Positions 46,503 through 55,176 are shown, numbered from the stretch's first letter. The stretch: 64,000 nucleotides of DNA from Pseudomonadota bacterium (GCA_018240785.1 JAFEFC010000031.1:186001-250000), one strand, 5' to 3'. Made by a program: numbers and translations. The notes: generated from the sequence alone by a model not told the origin.

Positions 46503-47501
46503 TTGAGCCGGAATTTCTGCGCTTCACCTGCCGGGCCCACCCCGCTCTGCTGCCCCACCTGCGGATTTCGGCTGCATGCCGGCGCCCGCTTCTGCAGCGC
46601 GTGCGGCACGGTCCAGGCCACGCCAGCGCAGCATGAGGCGGCAACGATACGCAGCCAGTTCGGCGCCAGCAGCGCCGATCTGGCCGAGCTGCTGTCGGCC
46701 AGGGGCGATGTGTTCGCCTGTCCACGCTGCGACGCATTGAACAAGACCAGCGCAGCCTATTGCGGGCACTGCGGCCAGCGACTGGCGACCGCCGACAGCG
46801 CGCATCGGGCCACCCCGGTCGACGAGGCTCCGCGGGCACGCGAATCGCATCGTGCGGGCCCGGATGCGCCCATTCGGCCAGCCGCGCGCCCGCGCAGGCA
46901 GTCGGCTCGCCGCTACGGGTCCGCCATCGTCCTGACGCTACTGGGCGTGGTCAGCCTGGCCGCGTGGCAATGGAATGCGCCTGCGGTGCCAGCCAAACCG
47001 GCGACCGAGAGCGCCACCCTGCACAGCCTCCCCGCTCCATTGCCTGCCTCCCCATTGCCTGCCTCCCCATTGCCTGCCTCCCCATTGCCTGCCTCCCCAT
47101 TGCCAGCCGCGTCGGTCGCCATTGCCGAGCCGGTCGAACCCGTCCCCACCGTCGAGCCGGCCGATCCAATTGCCCTCCTGATCGCCGCGCAATCGCCCGC
47201 GCCCGGAATCGATCCCGAGGAACAGGCACAGGCAACCCCACCCGTCCCGCCCCCCGCTGCGACGCACAGGCGCATGCCGCCGCGCGAGGAGGCGCGCAAG
47301 AAGGAAGTCGTGAGAACCGCGATGCGGCGCACCGCTGCGCCGACAGCCGTCGACGAGCTCTACCGCCGGCGTGCCGCCGAGCGCTGCGCCGAGGGCATGT
47401 ACGGCCTGGTGTGCCGCGAAGCGCTCCGGTTCGAGCTGTGCGAAGGCAAATGGAGCCGTGAAGCGCGGTCGGGCATGACGATCTGCCGGCTCAACGGCTA
47501 G
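46503..47501 (+). CDS. Zinc-ribbon membrane protein with a Pro-Leu-Ala-Ser repeat tract
   Basis: About 332 residues from TTG 46503, chosen because GGAGA lies 6 bases upstream. Two zinc ribbons open the protein (CPTCGFRLHAGARFCSACG and CPRCDALNKTSAAYCGHCG), then a basic linker, one membrane segment (SAIVLTLLGVVSLAAWQW, about 140) and a Pro-rich region with repeated LPASP units encoded by a 15-bp minisatellite. The C-terminal domain has four Cys (RCAEGMYGLVCREALRFELC ... TICRLNG). The topology is a cytoplasmic zinc head and periplasmic tail. Function is unknown. Confidence 0.75.
   Translation: MSRNFCASPAGPTPLCCPTCGFRLHAGARFCSACGTVQATPAQHEAATIRSQFGASSADLAELLSARGDVFACPRCDALNKTSAAYCGHCGQRLATADSAHRATPVDEAPRARESHRAGPDAPIRPAARPRRQSARRYGSAIVLTLLGVVSLAAWQWNAPAVPAKPATESATLHSLPAPLPASPLPASPLPASPLPASPLPAASVAIAEPVEPVPTVEPADPIALLIAAQSPAPGIDPEEQAQATPPVPPPAATHRRMPPREEARKKEVVRTAMRRTAAPTAVDELYRRRAAERCAEGMYGLVCREALRFELCEGKWSREARSGMTICRLNG
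47037..47105 (+). repeat. 15-bp minisatellite inside the zinc-ribbon gene
   Basis: Four exact copies of CCATTGCCTGCCTCC plus 9 bases of a fifth. The unit is a multiple of three and encodes LPASP, so copy number can change without frameshift. Confidence 0.95.
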
Positions 47502-47547
47502 TGGCGCCCCGCAAGCCGGGCGCCCGTGGCAGGGTCCGGCCCGGCGT

Positions 47548-47625
47548 TGCAAATCGGCCCTCATCACGCTGTTCCGTCGCCTGATGCAGCAGACACCGGC
47601 GGAGTTCCGCAAGGAGCGGGAATGA
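47548..47625 (+). pseudogene. C-terminal remnant of an AraC-family regulator
   Basis: In one frame the sequence reads CKSALITLFRRLMQQTPAEF then RKERE and a stop, the typical end of an AraC/XylS DNA-binding domain (the F.R.F....G.TP.EYR element). Nothing AraC-like lies upstream before the zinc-ribbon gene stop, so only the tail survives. The rest of 47502-47757 is non-coding as far as can be seen. Confidence 0.5.
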
Positions 47626-47757
47626 GAGTGTCGCGCAGGCCCATCATTGCAGAGCAGACGGCCAATGGTGTCCAAGCGAGCCAGGGCGGTTCAAGGAGGG
47701 AGCTCGGTCGCTCTGGTAGACTCGCCCATCCAAGAATTCAAATGAGCCTGGAGCAAG

Positions 47758-48351
47758 GTGATCCTGTCCGACCTGGAACGACAACTGGCTTTCCTCAGGG
47801 AAATCGATCGGCTCAAGAGCGTCGTGCGCCTGTCGCCGCTGATCGATCGCTCACGCCGTGAAAACAGTGCCGAGCACTCGTGGCATCTCGCAATGTATGC
47901 GCTGGTTCTCTCCGAGCACGCCGCCGGTTCGGTTGACGTGCTGCGGGTCGTGAAGATGCTGTTGATCCACGACATCGTCGAGATCGACGCGGGTGACGTC
48001 CCTTTCCACGTACCGACGACGCATGTCGGCCAGGAGGAGCGCGAACGGCTGGCCGCCGAGCGCCTCTTCGGCTTGTTGCCGGACACGCAGGCCGCCGAAT
48101 TCCGCGAACTGTGGTGTGAGTTCGAGGCCGCTGAAAGCGACGACGCCAAATTTGCGAAAGCGCTCGACCGTTTCCAGCCCATGCTGCACAACGCTGCGAC
48201 CGGCGGCGGCACGTGGATAGAGTGCGAGGTGACGCTTGAGCAAGTGAAGGCACGCTGCCGGCCACCGATCGAGCGCGGCGCACCCGCACTGTGGGAAGTC
48301 GCGGCCGCGATGGCCGAAGATCATTATCGCGAGCGCTCACGGCAAGAATGA
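47758..48351 (+). CDS. HD-domain phosphohydrolase (YfbR/HDDC2-like)
   Basis: 197 residues from GTG 47758, with GGAG 4 bases upstream. Metal ligands are in RRENSAEHSWHLA (His about 40), LLIHDIVEIDAGD (His-Asp about 70) and a late Asp in ALDRFQPMLHN (about 137). This is the HD domain form of 5'-deoxynucleotidases YfbR/HDDC2, which remove phosphate from deoxynucleoside monophosphates. An ATG at 47742 is out of frame. It stands alone between the AraC remnant and a gene-free stretch. Confidence 0.88.
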   Translation: MILSDLERQLAFLREIDRLKSVVRLSPLIDRSRRENSAEHSWHLAMYALVLSEHAAGSVDVLRVVKMLLIHDIVEIDAGDVPFHVPTTHVGQEERERLAAERLFGLLPDTQAAEFRELWCEFEAAESDDAKFAKALDRFQPMLHNAATGGGTWIECEVTLEQVKARCRPPIERGAPALWEVAAAMAEDHYRERSRQE

Positions 48352-48801
48352 TCCGGTCAATGCTGTCGTAGCTGGCAAGTTGCAATGTCCGCGCCCTGCA
48401 AGCCCTCTCTCGGACTGGCGCAATCGGACATGAGCGGAACCCGGGCAATTTCCGCTTCGCGGCCATCGGACGTTTTCGCCTCTCGAGGCGACGATTCCAA
48501 TACCCTGCACGCGCCCACCGCTACGCGCTCGATGGTCGACCGTGCAGGGTGTGGCGATGCCGTAGGCCCCGCATGGCATTCATGCACCATGCGGCCGCTC
48601 GAGCACGATCCCGACATCCACCAAGGTCAGCACGCCTCGGGTGCCTGGCAAGGCCCGTGCCGGCACGGTCAGGATGTCCTGCGAAAGCAGCGCAGGCCGG
48701 CCTCCAGCAGACTCCACTTCGGACCATCGATGCGCACGCGACGTGGCAGTTGCTTCGGAGCAGAGTCCATCGCCGCCCTTCCGGGGGCGCCGGCCGTCGC
48801 C
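48352..48801. other. Gene-free 450-base region with gene traces
   Basis: No complete gene. Features seen: an inverted repeat ACCCTGCACG/CGTGCAGGGT at 48502-48550 with a 29-base loop, and two short overlapping minus-strand frames just after the ABC permease (48669-48770 and 48580-48717) that could be the decayed start and middle of a lost last gene of that operon. Confidence 0.45.
48502..48550. repeat. Perfect 10-bp inverted repeat with a 29-base loop
   Basis: ACCCTGCACG at 48502-48511 pairs with CGTGCAGGGT at 48541-48550. It could be the end of the lost sequence, a protein site or an RNA hairpin. No T-run follows. Confidence 0.55.
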
Positions 48802-49935
48802 TCAATCCAGCGATTTCCTGAAGCGCAGCACCGCAATGGTCAGCAGGCTGAGGGCGATGGCGGCCAGCGCCAGCATCTGGGGCCACAGCACGTCGAGGCC
48901 AACGCCTTTCAGGAAGGTCGCGCGGATGATCACCAGGAAGTAGCGCAGCGGGTCCGCGTAAGTGACCCACTGCAGGAACTGCGGCATGCTGGCGATCGGA
49001 AAGCTGAAACCCGACAGGATGAACATGGGATTGAGCACGAAGAAGTTCGACGCGAACGCCTGCTGCTGGGTGGTGCATAGCGTCGAGATCAGCAGCCCGA
49101 TCGCGAGCGCGCACAGCAGGAACAGGCTGGTCCCGAACAGCAGCACGAAGACATTGCCGCGGAATGGCACCTGGAACCACAGCATGCCGATCGACGCGAC
49201 GATGGACACCTCGAGCAGGCCGATGAGGAAGAACGGCAGTGTCTTGCCGATGATGAACTCGACTGGCCTGATGGGCGTGACGAGGATCTGCTCCAGCGTG
49301 CCCACCTCCCTTTCGCGCACGATGGCGAAGGCGGTCAGATTGACGATGGTGATCAGCGTCAGGGTGCCGATGACCCCCGGAACGAAGAACCAGCGGCTGT
49401 TGAGGTTGGGGTTGTACCAGTAGCGCTCTTCCAGGCTGACGCTCACCATCGGCCGGCCGAGGGCGCGGCCGGTGCGATGCGCGAGATCCTGCGCGTAATC
49501 CTGACCGAAGGCGCTGGCGATCTGTCCGACATAGCCGAGGGCGATGAGCGCGGTGTTGGAGTTGGTCCCGTCCACGATGGCTTGAACCGGCGAGGACTCG
49601 CCCTTCCTGAGAAGCTCGGAAAACCCGGGTGGAATCACCAGCCCGACCTGCACCTCGCTGGCCTCGACCGCCTGCCGGATGTCGCGCTGCGTCTCGGCAC
49701 CGCGCGCAATCCGGAAGCGGGCGCTATGCACGAACGCCGCCGTCAGTGCCCGGCTCTCCTGGCTGCGGTCGAGGTCCAGTATCGCCGTCGATACATTGAA
49801 AACCTCGAACGTGGCCGCGTAGCCGAACAGCAGCATCTGGATGACCGGCGGCACCAGCAGGCGGAAACGCGCCGAGCGATCCCGCTTGAGCTGGAGGAAT
49901 TCCTTGATCAGGAGCTCGAGGATGCGCCGCAACAT
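48802..49935 (-). CDS. ABC-2 type export permease (YbhR/YhhJ-like), second of pair
   Basis: 377 residues. One N-terminal membrane segment (LLVPPVIQMLLFGYAAT) and a periplasmic domain of about 130 residues are followed by five C-terminal segments with the family elements REREVGTLEQILVTPIRPVEFIIGK and LSGFSFPIASMPQFLQWVTYADPLRYFL. It is the last gene of a five-gene exporter operon, 6 bases after the first permease. The two permeases presumably form a heterodimer with the two upstream ATPases, as in YbhFSR. Confidence 0.92.
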   Translation of the reverse strand: MLRRILELLIKEFLQLKRDRSARFRLLVPPVIQMLLFGYAATFEVFNVSTAILDLDRSQESRALTAAFVHSARFRIARGAETQRDIRQAVEASEVQVGLVIPPGFSELLRKGESSPVQAIVDGTNSNTALIALGYVGQIASAFGQDYAQDLAHRTGRALGRPMVSVSLEERYWYNPNLNSRWFFVPGVIGTLTLITIVNLTAFAIVREREVGTLEQILVTPIRPVEFIIGKTLPFFLIGLLEVSIVASIGMLWFQVPFRGNVFVLLFGTSLFLLCALAIGLLISTLCTTQQQAFASNFFVLNPMFILSGFSFPIASMPQFLQWVTYADPLRYFLVIIRATFLKGVGLDVLWPQMLALAAIALSLLTIAVLRFRKSLD

Positions 49936-49941
49936 GGCTCT

Positions 49942-51078
49942 TCAGTCCAGGGTCTTGCGGAAGGCGCGCGCCGCGAGCACGACGAGGACGAGCGCATAGA
50001 GCGCGAGGCACAGGATGGGCAGCGCCAGTGCGGTGAGGCCAGAGCCCTTCAGGAACACCGCCTTCAGGATCAGGATGTAGTAGCGCGCACTGACGAGAAA
50101 GGTGACCCCCTGCACCAGGGCGGGCATCTGGTCGATGGGGAAGGCGAAGCCCGACAACAGCGTGGTCGGCAGCATGGTGAGCAGCAATGCGATCTGGCTC
50201 GCCCCCACCTGGCTGCGGATGGAAACCGACACGATGTAGCCGATGCTGAGCACCACCAGCAGGAACAGGCTGGTGGTGAAGAACAGCGTGGCCACCGTGC
50301 CGCGGAAGGGCACGTCGAACCAGAACACCGCCAGCGCCAGACAGATCGCGGCATCGGCCAGACCGACGCAGAAATAGGGCAGCAGCTTGCCGATCATCAG
50401 CTCCATGGGCTGCACCGGCGTCGAGATCAGCAGCTCCATGGTGCCCCGCTCCCATTCCCGTGCGATCGTCAGCGACGTGAGCTGCGCACCGACGATCGCC
50501 ATCACCAGCGCGACGATGCCGGGCACGATGAAATTCCGGCTTTCCAGTTCCTCGTTGAACCACACGCGGGCCTCGACATCGACCGGGGTCAGCGATTGCG
50601 GCACGCCCCCCTTGCGCTGCACCGTCTCGAGCTGGAGTGAGATCGAGAACGCGGAGACCACCGCCTTCGCGTAGTTGGCCGCGATGTTGGCGGTGTTGGA
50701 GTCGGTACCGTCGAGGAGCGCCTGCAGCCTGCCCGCCCCCGTGTCATTCAGGCTGCGCGAGAAGTCCGACGGAATGACCAGCACGATGCGGCAAGTGCCG
50801 TCGTCGAGTCGCGGCGCAATGTCCCGCTGGCCCCCCAGAGCCCGCACCAGAGAGAAATACCGCGAAGCCGCGAAGCGCCCGATCAGATCCCTCGACTGCT
50901 GGCTCGCCTCGTTGTCCAGCACGCACAGGGGGATGCGCTGGACATCCAGGCTGACGCCGTAGCCGAACATGAACATCTGCATCAGCGGCAGCAGCAGGGC
51001 GATCATCAGGCTGCGCGGGTCGCGCACGATCTGCAGCCCTTCCTTGACGGCGATCGCCTTGATGCGGCGCAGCCTCAT
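49942..51078 (-). CDS. ABC-2 type export permease (YbhS-like), first of pair
   Basis: 378 residues with the same layout as the downstream permease: an N-terminal segment ending MFMFGYGVSLDVQRIPLCV, a periplasmic region, and five C-terminal segments including TIAREWERGTMELLISTPVQ and LLSGFAFPIDQMPALVQ. The start overlaps the ATPase stop by 4 bases (ATGA). The substrate is unknown. E. coli YbhFSR has been linked to drug and cation export. Confidence 0.92.
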   Translation of the reverse strand: MRLRRIKAIAVKEGLQIVRDPRSLMIALLLPLMQMFMFGYGVSLDVQRIPLCVLDNEASQQSRDLIGRFAASRYFSLVRALGGQRDIAPRLDDGTCRIVLVIPSDFSRSLNDTGAGRLQALLDGTDSNTANIAANYAKAVVSAFSISLQLETVQRKGGVPQSLTPVDVEARVWFNEELESRNFIVPGIVALVMAIVGAQLTSLTIAREWERGTMELLISTPVQPMELMIGKLLPYFCVGLADAAICLALAVFWFDVPFRGTVATLFFTTSLFLLVVLSIGYIVSVSIRSQVGASQIALLLTMLPTTLLSGFAFPIDQMPALVQGVTFLVSARYYILILKAVFLKGSGLTALALPILCLALYALVLVVLAARAFRKTLD

Positions 51079-52028
51079 GCCGCCCCCTCCGGCGAGCGCC
51101 CTGCCCGGCCGACGAGATGGACGAAGCTGTCCTCCATGGTGGGCAGGATGCGCTCGGTCCGCACGCCCGCCATGCCCAGCGCGTTCAGCCGGGCCTTCAA
51201 CTCCGACGCGCGCGCAGCCGCATCGTCGACCACCACGTGAAGAAGCCGGCCGAAGACGGCGACGTTGCGCACGCCCGGAGCCTCGCGCAGCGCGGCGATC
51301 GCGCGGCCCACATCCTCGGCTTCCACCGCCAGCAACTCGCCGGCTACCGAGCGCGCCTTGATTTCATGAGGCGTGCCAAGCGTAATGAGGCGGCCGCGGT
51401 TGATGAGAGCGATGCGGTTGCAGTATTCCGCCTCGTCCATGTAATGGGTCGACACCAGCACGCTGACGCCGTCGGCACCAAGCCGGTGGATGAGATCCCA
51501 GAAACGCCGGCGCGATTGCGGATCCACCCCGGAGGTGGGCTCGTCCAGAAACAGCACCGACGGCCTGTGCAGAATGGCGGCGCCAAGCGCGAGACGTTGC
51601 TTCCAGCCGCCGGCGAGCGTGGCCACCAGGGAATCCTCCCGGCCCTGCAGCCCGGCCATTTCGACGACGAAGGCGACCTGCCCGTCGAGCGCGCTGCGTG
51701 GCACGCCGTAGATGCCGCCGAAAAAGCGCAGGTTCTCGACCACACTGAGATCGCCATAGAGCGAGAACTTCTGCGACATGTAGCCGATGCGCCGGCGCAC
51801 GCCTTCGGGGTCGCTTGCCACGTCGATGCCGGCGACGCTGGCCTGCCCGCCGCTGGGGCGCAGCAAACCGCACAGGATGCGGATCAGGGTCGATTTTCCG
51901 GCGCCATTGGGCCCCAGGAAACCCATGATCTCGCCCGCGCCGACCGCGAAGCTGATGCCGTCCAGCGCGACGAAGTCGCCGAAGCGCTTGATCAGTCCAT
52001 CGACGGTAATGCGCGACTCGGAGGTCAT
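51075..52028 (-). CDS. ABC exporter ATPase, second of pair
   Basis: 317 residues. Walker A GPNGAGKST (about 39-47), a Q-loop YMSQKFSLYGDL, a diverged signature LAGGWKQRL in place of LSGGQ, and Walker B VLFLDEPTSGVDP are present. A C-terminal accessory domain of about 90 residues (VRNVAVFGRLLHVVVDD) follows, typical of drug exporters. In E. coli the two ATPases are fused in YbhF. Here they are separate genes with a TGATG overlap, so stoichiometry is still coupled. The changed signature may make one site less active. Confidence 0.93.
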   Translation of the reverse strand: MTSESRITVDGLIKRFGDFVALDGISFAVGAGEIMGFLGPNGAGKSTLIRILCGLLRPSGGQASVAGIDVASDPEGVRRRIGYMSQKFSLYGDLSVVENLRFFGGIYGVPRSALDGQVAFVVEMAGLQGREDSLVATLAGGWKQRLALGAAILHRPSVLFLDEPTSGVDPQSRRRFWDLIHRLGADGVSVLVSTHYMDEAEYCNRIALINRGRLITLGTPHEIKARSVAGELLAVEAEDVGRAIAALREAPGVRNVAVFGRLLHVVVDDAAARASELKARLNALGMAGVRTERILPTMEDSFVHLVGRAGRSPEGAA

Positions 52029-52963
52029 CAGTCGCGCTTCCCGTTCAGTTCCAGCAGCGCGACAAAGAGATCCTCGATGCTCGGGCTCACACGGGCGATC
52101 CGGCTCGCCGCCACGCCGGCCGCACCGATGGCCTGCTCGATCTCGGGCAGCCGCCTGTCGGCGTCATCGACATGCGCATGCACTCCCGTGCCCACCAGCA
52201 GCACTTCCTTCACGCCGGGCAGCGTGCGCACGATTTCCCACAGGGGGCGCGGATCGGCAGCCATGATCTCGATCATCGCCCCGGGCATGCGGGCCTTCAG
52301 ACCGGCCGGCGTGTCGCAATGGACCATCGCGCCACGGTGCAGCAAGGCCAGGCGGTCGCAGCGCTCCGCCTCGTCGAGATAGGCGGTGGAGATCACCATC
52401 GCCACGCCTTCGCCGCGCAGGCCGTAGAGGATCTCCCAGAACTCGCGCCGCGACACCGGATCGACGCCGGTGGTGGGCTCATCCAGCAGCAACACCCCGG
52501 GCGTATGCACGAGCGCGCAGATCAAGCCCAGCTTCTGCTTCATGCCCCCGGAAAGCTGACCCGCCAGTCGCGCGCGAAAAGTCGTCATGTCCGAAGCGGT
52601 GAGCATCGCATCCGCGCGCGACCGCCACACCTGCGGCGGGACCTCGAACAGGTCAGCATAGAAGCGGATGTTCTCGTCCACCGTCAGGTCCTCGTAGAGG
52701 CCGAAACGCTGCGGCATGTAGCTGACATGCTGCTTGGTGCGCTCCGGGTGGCGGAGGACGTCGATACCGTCGATTTCGATCTGCCCGTCGTCCGGTAGCA
52801 TGACGCTCGCCAGCATGCGCATGGTGGTCGTCTTGCCCGCGCCGTCCGGCCCCACCAGTCCGAAGATCTCGCCCCGCCTCACGGTGAAGTCGAGCCGGTC
52901 CACTGCCGTCAGCGCGCCGAAGCGCTTCGATAGTCCGCGAGCCTCGACAACGACGTCGGCCAT
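52028..52963 (-). CDS. ABC exporter ATPase, first of pair
   Basis: 311 residues from ATG 52963. Walker A is GPDGAGKTT, the Q-loop YMPQRFGLYEDL, the canonical signature LSGGMKQKLGL and Walker B VLLLDEPTTGVDP. A C-terminal domain similar to that of its partner follows. It starts 10 bases after the HlyD-type gene. The frame is open further upstream to 53023, but that would run into the HlyD gene. Confidence 0.93.
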   Translation of the reverse strand: MADVVVEARGLSKRFGALTAVDRLDFTVRRGEIFGLVGPDGAGKTTTMRMLASVMLPDDGQIEIDGIDVLRHPERTKQHVSYMPQRFGLYEDLTVDENIRFYADLFEVPPQVWRSRADAMLTASDMTTFRARLAGQLSGGMKQKLGLICALVHTPGVLLLDEPTTGVDPVSRREFWEILYGLRGEGVAMVISTAYLDEAERCDRLALLHRGAMVHCDTPAGLKARMPGAMIEIMAADPRPLWEIVRTLPGVKEVLLVGTGVHAHVDDADRRLPEIEQAIGAAGVAASRIARVSPSIEDLFVALLELNGKRD

Positions 52964-52973
52964 GGCATTCGCA

Positions 52974-53957
52974 CTATTGAAGTTCGATCCTGACGTCGGC
53001 GGGCATGCCCGGAACGAGCTCATGAGACGGATTGGCGATGTCCACCTTCACCCGATACACCAGGGTGACGCGCTCGGCATGCGTCTCGACGGTCTTGGGG
53101 GTGAACTCCGCCTTCGAGGCGATGAAGGAAATGCGCCCCTGGTATCGCTTGCCGGGGTGGCTGTCGGTGGTGGCCGTCACCTCCTGGCCGAGCCTTGTCC
53201 GCCCGAGGTCCTTCTCGTTCAGGTATGCCCGCACCCACACGTGGTCGAGGTCGGCGATGGTCACGACCGGCGTGCCCGGCACCACCACTTCGCCGACCTC
53301 GGCCTGGCGCACCGTCACCACACCGTCGAAGGGCGCCGTCAGCGTGGTGTAGGCTAGGACGATGTGCGCGAGCCGCACCGCCTCGTCGGCGCTATGGACG
53401 GCCGCCTCGGCCGACTTCACGTTGCGTTCGGCGGCGGCGACCAGGGCGCGGTCCCGCTCGAGCACTGCGCTGCTCTGCTTGAGCGCGGTTTCGGCCTGGT
53501 CGAGCACTGCGGCGGAGACGAAGCCCTGCTGGCGGAGATCGGCGTTGCGCCGCAGATCGAGCCGATGCTGGGCCTTCACCGCCTCGTCGGCCAGCACGGT
53601 CTTGCCCGCGGCCGCCAGCACCTCGCGGGCAGCATCGAGCTGGCGGGCCTGAAGCGTACGGTTCGCCTCCGCAATCACGACCTGCTGCCGGTAATCGGCA
53701 TCATCCAGCCGTGCCACGACGGTACCCTGCTTCACCCACTCGCCTTCGTTGAAGGGCAGTTCGATGATGCGCGACTGGACCGACTTGAAGCTCAGGACGC
53801 TCTCGTGCGCCTCGATGTTGCCCGACAGGGTCAGTTCATGATGAGCGCCCGACGAGAGTCCCGGCCACGCGCCCGTCCGGACGACGTAGCCGATGCTCGC
53901 GCCGATCAGGATCAGCAGGGCGATGAGGGCCACAACGGGTCTTCTGGCGGGAAACAT
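52974..53957 (-). CDS. HlyD/YbhG-type periplasmic adaptor
   Basis: 327 residues. One N-terminal membrane anchor (VVALIALLILIGASIGYVV) is followed by a lipoyl half (SGNIEAHESVLSFKSV), a long coiled hairpin (RTLQARQLDAAREVLAAAGK through SSAVLERDRALVAAAERNVKSAE) and the second half with LTAPFDGVVTVRQAEVGEVV. It is the first gene of the exporter operon and links the ABC pump to the outer membrane. A palindromic site lies 20 bases upstream of its ATG. Confidence 0.93.
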   Translation of the reverse strand: MFPARRPVVALIALLILIGASIGYVVRTGAWPGLSSGAHHELTLSGNIEAHESVLSFKSVQSRIIELPFNEGEWVKQGTVVARLDDADYRQQVVIAEANRTLQARQLDAAREVLAAAGKTVLADEAVKAQHRLDLRRNADLRQQGFVSAAVLDQAETALKQSSAVLERDRALVAAAERNVKSAEAAVHSADEAVRLAHIVLAYTTLTAPFDGVVTVRQAEVGEVVVPGTPVVTIADLDHVWVRAYLNEKDLGRTRLGQEVTATTDSHPGKRYQGRISFIASKAEFTPKTVETHAERVTLVYRVKVDIANPSHELVPGMPADVRIELQ

Positions 53958-53977
53958 GCACTTTCAGCCGTTCAACG

Positions 53978-53993
53978 CTTGTCGTGACAAGCA
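53978..53993. promoter_or_regulatory. Palindromic operator candidate of the ABC exporter operon
   Basis: GCTTGTCGTGACAAGC is symmetric over 7 bp on each side of a 2-base centre and lies 20 bases before the adaptor ATG, a good position for a TetR- or MarR-type repressor. No such regulator gene is adjacent. Confidence 0.5.
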
Positions 53994-54066
53994 GCATATC
54001 GCCGCGGTCCGGCGCTGTCGTGCTCGAGATCACGATGCCTCGGTTCGAGCCGGCAGGGCGCAAACG

Positions 54067-54513
54067 TCAATCCGGAATCTCCGGCTCCACCAGCCGCGCC
54101 AGGTGCTCGAGCGACTCCTGCCACCCGAGGTAGCAGAGTTCCACCGGAATCGCCTCCGGGATGCCCTCCTGCACGACGTTCAGCTCCGCCCCGCACACCA
54201 CCGCGCGCAGCGTGACCGTCGTCACCATCTCGCCGGGCAGCTTGGCGTCGTCGAACTGGTCGGTGTAGCGGATGCGTTCGTTCGGCACGAGTTCCAGATA
54301 GCGGCCGCCGAAGGCATGGCTGTTGCCCGTGCTGAAATTCCGGAACGCCATCCTGAACGTGCCGCCCACCTTCGCATCCAGGTGGTCGGCCCTGCAGGTG
54401 AAGCCGTTGGGCGGCAGCCAGCGGGCGAGCGCCTCCGCATCGAGGAAGGCACGGTAGATCTTGTCGGGTTTTGTGCGCAGCACGCGGTGCAGGCGGACGG
54501 TACCGGTCGGCAT
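54067..54513 (-). CDS. SRPBCC/AHSA1-like protein
   Basis: 148 residues with the AHSA1 pattern: VRLHRVLRTKPDKIYRAFLD, LARWLPPNGFTCRAD, GGTFRMAFRNF and RIRYTDQFDD. SRPBCC domains bind hydrophobic ligands. This group is often annotated as an activator of Hsp90 ATPase homologue, though function is unproven. It stands alone between the exporter operon and the toxin-antitoxin-like cassette. Confidence 0.88.
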   Translation of the reverse strand: MPTGTVRLHRVLRTKPDKIYRAFLDAEALARWLPPNGFTCRADHLDAKVGGTFRMAFRNFSTGNSHAFGGRYLELVPNERIRYTDQFDDAKLPGEMVTTVTLRAVVCGAELNVVQEGIPEAIPVELCYLGWQESLEHLARLVEPEIPD

Positions 54514-54697
54514 GGAGCTCTCCTTTCGTCGGGACGGGATTCGCGGCGGGTCTCGTCGCTTTCTTCAGCCTAGCTTGTAAGGGACGCTTGTGCCGGTCAC
54601 GATCAGCTTGGCCCGCCACTGAAGCTCGCCAATGAGCGCCCAAATGGAGGCGCACAGAGCGGCAACGAGCCTGTGCGGGAGTGGCGTTTGTCCGGTA

Positions 54698-54713
54698 ATA
54701 ACAAATTTGTTAT
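54698..54713. promoter_or_regulatory. Perfect 16-bp palindrome at the start of the DUF4258 cassette
   Basis: ATAACAAATTTGTTAT, perfectly symmetric and AT-rich in a GC-rich region, ends 9 bases before the ATG of the DUF4258 gene. This is the position of an autoregulatory operator, which the XRE protein encoded third in the cassette could bind. Confidence 0.75.
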
Positions 54714-54722
54714 CGTTCGCGG

Positions 54723-54977
54723 ATGCATTCGACCCGATTCGATCGAGCCATCATCGTCACTCGCCATGCCGCGCAACGCATGGCCGAGCGTGCCATCAGT
54801 GAAACCGACCTGGTGACGGTGATCGATCGGGGCAAGACGCGCTACCACGACGCCACGCACCTATGGGCGTACCGGCACTTCCCCGCACGCAACGACAATC
54901 TGGTGTGCGCGGTCTTGGTGCTCGAGGATGTAGTGGTGGTCAAGACGGTGATGCACCATTTCGAGCTGGAGGGCTGA
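54723..54977 (+). CDS. DUF4258 protein, toxin-like first gene of a small cassette
   Basis: 84 residues. VTRHAAQRMAERAISETDLVTVI and VLEDVVVVKTVMH match the DUF4258 pattern, a small fold resembling RelE/BrnT-type toxins, with His and Arg that may be catalytic. It is followed 4 bases later by a DUF2283 gene and then by an XRE gene. DUF4258 with DUF2283 partners is a predicted toxin-antitoxin pairing. Toxicity is not shown by sequence alone. Confidence 0.75.
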   Translation: MHSTRFDRAIIVTRHAAQRMAERAISETDLVTVIDRGKTRYHDATHLWAYRHFPARNDNLVCAVLVLEDVVVVKTVMHHFELEG

Positions 54978-54981
54978 AGCC

Positions 54982-55176
54982 ATGCGGAGCACCTACTACG
55001 ACGACGATGACATCCTGGTCATCCGCCTCAGCGACAAGCCCATTGCGCGTGAGGTGTCGCAAGACTGGAACACCCACATCAGCTATGCCGAAGACGGAAC
55101 CGCAGTCGAGGTGGTGGTCCTCGACGCCCGCGCATCGGGCGTGCTTCCAGTGGAAGTGACCCATGCCCATGCTTGA
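54982..55176 (+). CDS. DUF2283 protein, antitoxin-like
   Basis: 64 residues. The family pattern is YYDDDDILVIRLSDKPI, then DWNTHISYAEDGTAVEVVVLDA, with a strongly acidic start. It lies 4 bases after the DUF4258 stop and overlaps the XRE start by 14 bases. DUF2283 proteins usually follow DUF4258 genes, and such small acidic partners usually neutralise the first protein. Confidence 0.75.
   Translation: MRSTYYDDDDILVIRLSDKPIAREVSQDWNTHISYAEDGTAVEVVVLDARASGVLPVEVTHAHA

Noticed and set aside
47037-47105. Possible CRISPR-like array
   Set aside because: The repeats are 15 bp, directly adjacent without spacers, and in frame within a coding gene, so it is a minisatellite.
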